Shown here one piece after another: positions 7,635-12,280 of a DNA stretch of 12,280 nt. The notes under the pieces are model-generated. The model was not told the DNA's origin and made no database searches. It saw nothing but the letters and a program-made list of their open reading frames with translations. The translations under genes and the position numbers were made by a program. The stretch's first letter is position 1. The number at the start of each line of letters is the position of its first letter. The stretch is from NCBI GenBank assembly GCA_003552565.1, contig PUNB01000179.1:1-12280 (forward strand), read 5' to 3'. The DNA comes from Lentisphaerota bacterium. GTDB taxonomy: Bacteria; Verrucomicrobiota; Lentisphaeria; Oligosphaerales; PUNB01.

Positions 7635-7635
7635 A

Positions 7636-7719
7636 GTGTACGAGTAGGTGTAAGAGTACGTGTATGTCGTTACGATGTTTGCCTTGCATCCGCACATATT
7701 CGTACACATACTCGTACAC
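7636..7719. repeat. Long imperfect hairpin, GTGTACGAGTA family
   Basis: Arms of 27 bases at 7636-7662 and 7693-7719 are reverse complements at 23 of 27 positions, around a 30-base loop. The GTGTACGAGTA end is perfect; several of the differences would be G-U or A-C contacts in RNA. Each arm is itself built from degenerate GTACG/GTGTA steps. It lies between the glycosyltransferase and the 881-residue ATP-grasp gene and could be a repeat element or part of a transcript leader. Confidence 0.55.
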
Positions 7720-7800
7720 CCTGATCCTGATGTTTTCGTGAATAGCGGATCCCGAACTAAAGTTGAAATGGATATAGATGCGAGACAAAGTGTAGTAACG

Positions 7801-7829
7801 CATCCCATGGAACGCTTGGGGTGTTTTTT
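7801..7829 (+). terminator. Terminator-like hairpin upstream of the 881-aa gene
   Basis: CATCCCA (7801-7807) pairs with TGGGGTG (7817-7823), with one G-U pair and a 9-base loop, and TTTTTT follows at 7824-7829. It may end the glycosyltransferase transcript, although it lies 228 bases past its stop. It may also act as an attenuator in the leader of the gene starting at 7885. Confidence 0.45.
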
Positions 7830-7884
7830 GTGGCTATAAAACCACGAAGTCTCACATAACCCCCACGAATATGAAGGTAAATTA

Positions 7885-10530
7885 ATGGCGAATGCAGAGT
7901 GTCAATTCTCCAGCGGCCTGAACGGTCTGGACGGTCTTCTTCATGGAATACTGCCCGGCGATAATGTGGTGCTCAAGGTCGGTTCCGTTGACGATTACCA
8001 GCCTTTTGTCGATCCCTTTGTTCAGGACTGTCTGCAGAAGCGCACCTCTCTGATTTATTTCCGTTTCGCCCGGCATGAGCCGCTGATTGAACCGCGGGAG
8101 GAAGTGGAAATTCATGAATTATGCCCTGAGGACGGCTTTGAGAACTTTATCGGCCGTATTCTGGATATTATCGAGGAAAAGGGATTGGGCGCCTGCTACG
8201 TTTTCGATTGTTTGTCGGATCTGGCGGTGGATTGGTACAGTGAACGTATGCTGGGCAATTTTTTCATGCTCGCCTGTCCTTATCTTTATCAGCTGGACAC
8301 GGTTGCTTATTTCGCCTTGATCCGGGACCGTCATTCCCCCCTGGCCGCGCATGCCATTACCAACACTGCTCAGGTGGTTCTGGATATCTACCAGAACCAG
8401 TCTTGTTTCTTTGTCCACCCGCAGAAGGTCGAGGGACGTCACAGTCAGGATATGTTCAATCTGCATCGATGGCGGCCGCGGTCGGATCAGTTTGAGCCGG
8501 TGCGCAGCAGCGCGGTTATGTCGAGAATTCTGGCGGAAAACTCGCAGACCTGGCTGGAGTTCACGAATCAGCGTCCGGATGTATGGACGGAATATTATCT
8601 GGCCGCGAAAACCGCGGCGGCGCGGCGGGAGGATACGGGCACGGAAGAATATCGTCGGCTGTATGAGCGGCTTACGCGCATGGCTTTAACCCGCGAAAAT
8701 AAGATGTCGGCGATGGTGCGTGAGTACATGTCACTTCCGGAGGTGCTGGAAGTGATTAAGCGCATGGTCGGCACCGGGCTGATCGGTGGTAAATCACTGG
8801 GAATGCTGTTGGCCAGGGCGATTCTGCTGCGTCGTAATGAAGGCTGGAGACAGGTGCTGGAAATGCATGATTCTTTCTTCATCGGTTCGGATGTTTTTTA
8901 TACGTTTCTAGTGCTTAATCATTGCTGGTGGCCGCGGCGCAGGCGCGGCCATGAAAGCATGGACGAATACTTGCGGCGCGCCGGCGAGGTGCGGGAAAAA
9001 ATCATGGCCGGCACTTTCCCGAACGATATCCAGGAACAGTTTGAAGAAATGCTCAATTACTTCGGCCAGTCGCCGATCATAGTGCGTTCCAGCAGTCTTC
9101 AGGAAGACAGTTACGGCAATGCCTTTTCCGGTAAATACGAAAGCGTTTTCTGTGCTAACCAGGGATCCCCGAAAGAACGGATGCGTGACTTCATCCAGGC
9201 GGTGCGCACAGTTTACGCCAGCACCATGAGCCGGGAAGCGCTCCTTTACCGGCGCGAGCGCGGCCTGCTGGAGCGTGAGGAGCAGATGGCGCTGCTGGTA
9301 CAGAGGGTTTCAGGCGGCGCGGAGGGGCGTTTTTTTTGTCCTTCCATGGCCGGCACCGGCTTTTCCTTTAATCCCTATGCCTGGGGTCCCGGGGTGAAGC
9401 GGGAAGCCGGCCTGCTGCGGCTTGTTCTCGGGCTCGGCACCCGGGCGGTGGATCGGGTGGAGGACGATTATACCCGGCTGGTGGCGCTGAACGCCCCATG
9501 GCTGCGACCGCCGGCGGAACAGGAAGACCCGGGCACTTATCGACAGCGGCGGGCGGATGTGATTGATTTACAGAAGAACTCTTTCAGCTCGGCACCGGTG
9601 GAGGAAGTGACGAAGGAGTTGTCGGAGCCTTTGCTTGGAAAGCTTACAAGTGTCGACAGCGAAACCGTCCGGCGCGCTCGGGAGCACAACATGAGAATGG
9701 CCTCCCCCCCCAGAAAGCTTGATTTCGACAAGCCGCTGCAGGCTGGCCTGGCGGATTACTTTCGGGAAATATTGCAAACTCTGCAGGATGCCTACTCGCA
9801 TCCCGTCGATATTGAATTCACCGTCAACTTTGCCGATGAAGAAGAGACTCCCTTGATTAATCTTGTTCAATGCCGTCCTTTTCAGGTTAAAACCGACACA
9901 GCTCCCGACCGTATTCAGTCTCCGGAAAAGATTTCGGCGGAGCGGCTTGTTTTGCAGTCCGCCGGGCCGATTATCGGCCAGGGTCTGGCCGCGGCCGTGG
10001 ATCAGGTTATTTACATTGTTCCTTCTTCTTACTCCCGCTTGTCGGTACAGGAGCGATACGCCTTGGCCCGGCTCATCGGCCGGCTGACTAATCATGAGCA
10101 ATTGCAGGGACAGTTGATCATGCTGATCGGACCGGGACGCTGGGGAACCAGCTCGCCCTCTCTCGGGGTGCCGACAGCGTTCTCGGAAATAAAAAACGCC
10201 CGCGTGCTTTGTGAGATCGCCGCTATGCATGAAGGACTGATACCCGATATCTCTCTGGGAACTCACTTTTTTAATGATTTAGTGGAAATGGAAATGCTTT
10301 ATCTGGCTGTTTTTCCTGACCGAGATGAAAATTTTATCAATGAAGAACGGCTTCTTTCCCTGCCTAATCGGCTGACGCGGCTGCTGCCGGAGGAGGAGGC
10401 GTGGTCAGAGACCTTGCATGTGGCCGGCGATGCGGCAGAGGGTGACGGCAAAAGGCTGTACCTGCACGCCGATTCCGCTGACCAGAAGGCGGCTGTCTGG
10501 CTGGATACTGTTTTCTCGGGGTCTGCGTAG
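7885..10530 (+). CDS. PEP/pyruvate-binding ATP-grasp protein with degenerate KaiC-like N-terminus (881 aa)
   Basis: Three parts can be seen. Residues 1-200 resemble a KaiC/RecA-like ATPase: SSGLNGLDGLLHGILPGD matches the KaiC start, but the Walker A loop is lost (KVGSVDDYQPF). Residues 290-670 match the PPDK/PEP-synthase N-terminal ATP-grasp domain: GLIGGKSLGM (298-307), IIVRSSSLQEDSYGNAFSGKYES (398-420), GTGFSFNPYAW (490-500), LVLGLGTRAVDRV (513-525) and DIEFTVNF...LVQCRPF (642-666). Residues 690-881 contain GPGRWGTSSPSLGVP (749-763) and LGTHFFNDLVEMEM (791-804), a conserved C-terminal region I associate with this protein type. The swivelling phosphohistidine domain and the PEP-binding barrel of true PEP synthase or PPDK are absent. 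It should therefore bind ATP and perhaps phosphorylate something, but not make PEP. The ATG follows GAAGG by about 8 bases. The final codons and TAG stop lie in a repeat end, so the original C-terminus may have been altered. Confidence 0.85.
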   Translation: MANAECQFSSGLNGLDGLLHGILPGDNVVLKVGSVDDYQPFVDPFVQDCLQKRTSLIYFRFARHEPLIEPREEVEIHELCPEDGFENFIGRILDIIEEKGLGACYVFDCLSDLAVDWYSERMLGNFFMLACPYLYQLDTVAYFALIRDRHSPLAAHAITNTAQVVLDIYQNQSCFFVHPQKVEGRHSQDMFNLHRWRPRSDQFEPVRSSAVMSRILAENSQTWLEFTNQRPDVWTEYYLAAKTAAARREDTGTEEYRRLYERLTRMALTRENKMSAMVREYMSLPEVLEVIKRMVGTGLIGGKSLGMLLARAILLRRNEGWRQVLEMHDSFFIGSDVFYTFLVLNHCWWPRRRRGHESMDEYLRRAGEVREKIMAGTFPNDIQEQFEEMLNYFGQSPIIVRSSSLQEDSYGNAFSGKYESVFCANQGSPKERMRDFIQAVRTVYASTMSREALLYRRERGLLEREEQMALLVQRVSGGAEGRFFCPSMAGTGFSFNPYAWGPGVKREAGLLRLVLGLGTRAVDRVEDDYTRLVALNAPWLRPPAEQEDPGTYRQRRADVIDLQKNSFSSAPVEEVTKELSEPLLGKLTSVDSETVRRAREHNMRMASPPRKLDFDKPLQAGLADYFREILQTLQDAYSHPVDIEFTVNFADEEETPLINLVQCRPFQVKTDTAPDRIQSPEKISAERLVLQSAGPIIGQGLAAAVDQVIYIVPSSYSRLSVQERYALARLIGRLTNHEQLQGQLIMLIGPGRWGTSSPSLGVPTAFSEIKNARVLCEIAAMHEGLIPDISLGTHFFNDLVEMEMLYLAVFPDRDENFINEERLLSLPNRLTRLLPEEEAWSETLHVAGDAAEGDGKRLYLHADSADQKAAVWLDTVFSGSA

Positions 10531-10836
10531 GTTTAGTTATTGTTAGGAATATACTTAAGTTTTTTGCTCGTGCTGGACAATTTCCTTAGAGCGAATATGC
10601 TTCTGCTTGACGATTCGCGCTAAGCGTATTAGAGTGCAATGTTTGGGATTTATTTCGAAAGCGGGAGGGTCTTCTGTCAACAATCAACAATAGTCCTTAG
10701 AAGCGATCACCCCTGCTCAGAGCTTTGCCGCTAAGACTTTTTCCAAGCACAAGCATAAAATCTAAGTGCCTATTTAACAAAGACTAAACTTACGCAGACC
10801 CCGGGGACAAAGACTAAACTTACGCAGACCCCGGGG
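10517..10836. mobile_element. MITE-like element with terminal inverted repeats
   Basis: The left end (10517-10543, beginning CGGGGTCTGCGTA) matches the reverse complement of the right end at 24 of 27 positions. The right end is present twice in tandem (10777-10806 and 10807-10836). The roughly 230 bases between carry no ORF of note, but there is an imperfect stem at 10586-10596 with 10613-10623 (TTAGAGCGAAT and ATTCGCGCTAA). No transposase is present, so if mobile it depends on one elsewhere. It lies between two convergent genes and overlaps the 3' end of both. Confidence 0.6.
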
Positions 10837-11016
10837 ACCACAGGGTGTCCCGCGATAATGAGACACTTTTTTGCCGCAATTCGGGCATAGGCAACTGTCG
10901 CCGGCACCAAAGCCGGATCCACCCATACGACCTCGTCCCTGACCGCGGCCCATTCCCATGCCGCGGCCACTTCCGGGACCTGATCCTGTTGGTCCTGTTC
11001 CATTTCCTCCAGGCAT
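10774..11016 (-). CDS. Gly/Arg-rich zinc-ribbon protein with C-terminus replaced by repeat (80 aa)
   Basis: The N-terminus MPGGNGTGPTGSGPGSGRG is followed by a Gly/Arg/Met-rich stretch (about 18-40). It then has half of a zinc ribbon: C42, C44 and C47 in CLCPNCGKK, His53, and Cys59 in RGTPC. As I remember it, relatives continue with a second CPxCG pair. Here the sequence changes right after GTPC into PRGLRKFSLC, repeated twice, which is the translation of a tandem 30-base repeat, and ends at TAA just outside it. The second half of the metal site has therefore probably been lost, although the two repeat-derived cysteines might substitute. GGAGG lies well placed before the ATG. It is downstream of a paralogous gene with the same N-terminal motif, separated by 87 bases, and probably cotranscribed with it. 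Function is unknown; such proteins are often found in anaerobes near metal-cofactor genes. Confidence 0.7.
   Translation of the reverse strand: MPGGNGTGPTGSGPGSGRGMGMGRGQGRGRMGGSGFGAGDSCLCPNCGKKVSHYRGTPCGPRGLRKFSLCPRGLRKFSLC
10777..10836. repeat. Perfect tandem repeat, 2 x 30 bp
   Basis: Two identical 30-base copies (10777-10806 and 10807-10836) each run from ACAAAGACTAAAC to GCAGACCCCGGGG. Because 30 is a multiple of three, the duplication keeps the reading frame of the overlapping minus-strand gene and appears in its protein as PRGLRKFSLC twice. A diverged inverted copy is at 10517-10543. Confidence 0.95.
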
Positions 11017-11042
11017 TATACACCTCCAGAGAACTGAAACCG

Positions 11043-11099
11043 GGTATCCGCGACCGGCTTTAAATCTCTGATCGCGAATACCTTTCTTTCATTTTTTTT
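11043..11099. other. Hairpin between the two small minus-strand genes
   Basis: GGTATCCGCGA (11043-11053) faces TCGCGAATACC (11072-11082). In a minus-strand transcript all 11 positions pair, one as G-U, so it would sit in the spacer of the two-gene unit and could set processing or relative expression. Read on the plus strand it has one C-A mismatch but is followed by a T-rich run (11083-11099), like an intrinsic terminator that could stop read-through from the left. Confidence 0.45.
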
Positions 11100-11103
11100 A
11101 GCT

Positions 11104-11502
11104 TTACTTTGTTCCTTCGGCCTCGGATTCAAACTCTGCAATCCGCTTTTTGATACCTTCGAGAGCTTCTTCGAAGTACTCCGCCTGGCCTTTCAAAGTT
11201 TCGACTTCCTTTTGAGGAGACGGCATTCCGCCATAGGCCGCGCCGTAGGACGGAACAGCCGCTCCATAGGGATTGGCGGCGGCATAAGGGGGGAATCCCC
11301 CGTAACCGCCCCAGCCGCGGCCTCCCCGGAAGCCAAGGCCTAGGCCTAAACCTCGTCCGAAGCCGCGGCCCCGGCCGAAGCCGAAACCGCGGCCCGGCAG
11401 CGGATTCGCATACCCCGGCACCGAGTAGCCCGCGCAGAAACCTGCACCGCTTCCGGTCATCGGCCCCATTCCATTCGGTCCTGTTCTGTCTCCACCTGGC
11501 AT
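11104..11502 (-). CDS. DUF5320-type Gly/Arg-rich protein (132 aa)
   Basis: The start MPGGDRTGPNGMGPMTGSG followed by AGFCAGYSVPGY is the hallmark of the DUF5320 family. A low-complexity stretch of Gly, Arg and Phe (about 36-70, GFGRGRGFGRG-like steps) follows, then an Ala/Tyr/Pro-rich linker (71-95) and a helical, coiled-coil-like end at about 97-127 (EVETLKGQAEYFEEALEGIKKR) that may mediate self-association. There is no signal peptide. In other genomes, as I recall, such genes occur beside NifB/NifX-like iron-molybdenum cofactor proteins or Mrp-type ATPases in anaerobes; none is seen here. A strong GGAGGT lies 7 bases before the ATG. It is the first gene of a two-gene minus-strand unit with the truncated zinc-ribbon gene. 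The biochemical role is unknown. Confidence 0.8.
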   Translation of the reverse strand: MPGGDRTGPNGMGPMTGSGAGFCAGYSVPGYANPLPGRGFGFGRGRGFGRGLGLGLGFRGGRGWGGYGGFPPYAAANPYGAAVPSYGAAYGGMPSPQKEVETLKGQAEYFEEALEGIKKRIAEFESEAEGTK

Positions 11503-11965
11503 AATCTTACCTCCATAATGTTAATGGTTGCTTTATTACGGTGAACCTCCGGAAAATCATTATTGATCTATCCCTCAGCATCAGTTAACACCGCGATTTC
11601 AATTGATAATAAGCAAATTCAATGCCAAAAACAAAAAGATTAATTCTATGCTCAACGCAAGAACTGATAGTACTGTTAGCGATACTGTACAAAGAAAGTA
11701 CAGTAGCGATAAAGCTACCCAAAGATGAAAGAGGAAAAATGATTGAAATCAGAAATGCGGCGGCAAGATTTTCTTTAATTAAAAAACTATAGTAAATTCG
11801 TTTTTTGGGTTTTTAGAATGACAGACTTAGACCTCGATCGAAAAGGCCTAATGCCGATATGCAGGCATAATTCAGCACACTTGAAAAAATTCACTGCAAA
11901 TAGATAAGTTTAAATTTTAAGTTTTTTGAGTTTTTGTAAGTTCAATATATTTCTGGAGTTAATCA
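11503..11965. other. AT-rich divergent spacer
   Basis: This spacer separates the minus-strand DUF5320 gene from the plus-strand PTS gene and must contain promoters for both, but I could not identify clear -35/-10 pairs. It is markedly richer in A+T than the flanking genes. It holds a perfect 8-base inverted repeat, TACTGTAC at 11683-11690 and GTACAGTA at 11698-11705, and one short ORF described separately. Confidence 0.5.
11622..11792 (+). CDS. Possible small ORF (56 aa), uncertain
   Basis: An ATG at 11622 opens a frame of 56 codons ending TAG at 11792. The predicted peptide starts MPKTKRLILCSTQELIVLLA and ends AAARFSLIKKL, with a basic start, a hydrophobic stretch (15-22) and a charged middle. 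In its favour: it is open across AT-rich DNA where stops are frequent, and composition is protein-like. Against it: no ribosome-binding site precedes the ATG, a stop lies just upstream, and an inverted repeat runs through it. I do not recognise it. It may be a remnant of a larger gene or chance. Confidence 0.25.
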   Translation: MPKTKRLILCSTQELIVLLAILYKESTVAIKLPKDERGKMIEIRNAAARFSLIKKL

Positions 11966-12280
11966 ATGTCGGCTAATTTAATTCGCACAGCCTTATTGCC
12001 TGGGCACATAAAGCTGCGCCTGGAGAGCGAGGACAAGTGGGGCATTATTCAGGAACTTCTGACGGTGCTGGAAGAGACGTATGGGCTGTCTGACCGGAAG
12101 GCGGCTGAAAAAGCTGTTTGTGACCGTGAAAAGCGCATGAGCACCGGCCTGGAACATGGTATTGCCATCCCGCATGGCAAAACCGATACGGTTGATCGCC
12201 TGATCGTGGCCATGGGACTGAAGCCGGAAGGGGTTGAATTTGACTCGGCGGACGGTGAGCCGGCCCGAATAATCCTCATC
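11966..12280 (+). CDS. PTS IIA (fructose/nitrogen-type) domain protein, 3' end cut by the window
   Basis: The 105 visible codons match the PTS EIIA type 2 domain (fructose/mannitol IIA and the regulator PtsN). The start MSANLIRTALLPGHIKLRL leads into a helix (KWGIIQELLTVLEE), then DREKRMSTGLEHGIAIPHGKT, where His70 in AIPH is the residue phosphorylated by HPr-type donors. VDRLIVAMGLKPEGVEFDSADGEPARIILI continues the fold up to the edge. About 40-50 residues of the domain should lie beyond the window, and a fused extra domain cannot be excluded. The ATG is preceded by GGAG at a spacing of 7 bases. Whether it carries sugar phosphate or acts as a regulator cannot be told without the downstream genes. 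Confidence 0.85.
   Translation, partial: MSANLIRTALLPGHIKLRLESEDKWGIIQELLTVLEETYGLSDRKAAEKAVCDREKRMSTGLEHGIAIPHGKTDTVDRLIVAMGLKPEGVEFDSADGEPARIILI

Noticed and set aside
7570..7803. 77-codon minus-strand ORF
   Set aside because: It consists of translated hairpin and GGTTTCA repeat sequence (LKPENLKPET-like), with no protein-like character.
141..7859. 12-base match TTATGTGAGACT at 141-152 and, inverted, at 7848-7859
   Set aside because: Several 12-base matches are expected by chance in a window of this size, and the similarity does not extend on either side.
9568..10266. 232-codon minus-strand ORF
   Set aside because: It is antisense to the ATP-grasp gene inside a conserved region and shows no domain features.
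7885..10530. Annotation as phosphoenolpyruvate synthase (ppsA) or PPDK
   Set aside because: Only the ATP-grasp part matches; the catalytic His motif and the PEP-binding barrel are missing.
12049..12279. 76-codon minus-strand ORF at the right edge
   Set aside because: It is antisense to the PTS IIA gene, whose active-site motif is clear.

Overview
The window is about 12.3 kb of bacterial chromosome at roughly 50% G+C. It holds eight genes I regard as real, one of them cut by the right edge, plus one weak small-ORF candidate. Unusually long spacers full of palindromic repeats separate the genes. There are no rRNA or tRNA genes, no CRISPR array, and no transposase or other phage-like gene. An LpxL-type lipid A acyltransferase indicates a Gram-negative outer membrane. 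Mannonate dehydratase and a PTS IIA domain indicate sugar use. The DUF5320-type Gly/Arg-rich proteins and the DUF4282 membrane protein are familiar from anaerobes and environmental lineages. An uncultured member of the PVC group (Lentisphaerae/Kiritimatiellota-like) or a similar anaerobe would fit, but this is a low-confidence inference.

Layout. 1-579: repeat-rich spacer. 580-2778 (+): large dynamin-like GTPase. 2779-3108: spacer ending in palindromic element A. 3109-5609 (-): a two-gene unit, uxuA-like mannonate dehydratase followed by an LpxL-like acyltransferase, with a -10-like promoter upstream of uxuA. 5610-6080: spacer with palindromic element B, a relative of A in the opposite orientation. 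6081-6446 (+): DUF4282 two-helix membrane protein followed by a good intrinsic terminator. 6542-7573 (+): GT4 glycosyltransferase. 7574-7884: spacer with a long imperfect hairpin and a terminator-like hairpin. 7885-10530 (+): 881-residue protein joining a degenerate KaiC/RecA-like domain to a PPDK-type ATP-grasp domain and a conserved C-terminal domain. 10517-10836: short element with terminal inverted repeats. 10774-11502 (-): two small Gly/Arg-rich genes in one unit. 11503-11965: AT-rich spacer with a possible 56-codon ORF. 11966 to the edge (+): PTS IIA domain protein.

Functionally this looks like a loose collection of housekeeping and cell-envelope genes rather than one pathway. The clearest new observations concern the repeats. 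Elements A and B share ends and an internal stem whose base pairs change together, which points to selection on a folded RNA or single-stranded DNA. A different element at 10517-10836 supplies the stop codon of the 881-residue gene on one side. On the other side it replaces the second half of a zinc-ribbon protein with an in-frame translated tandem repeat. The stop codon of the acyltransferase also lies exactly in the end of element A. The most interesting protein is the 881-residue KaiC-like/ATP-grasp fusion, which has the nucleotide-binding part of PEP synthase but not the phosphohistidine or PEP-binding domains.
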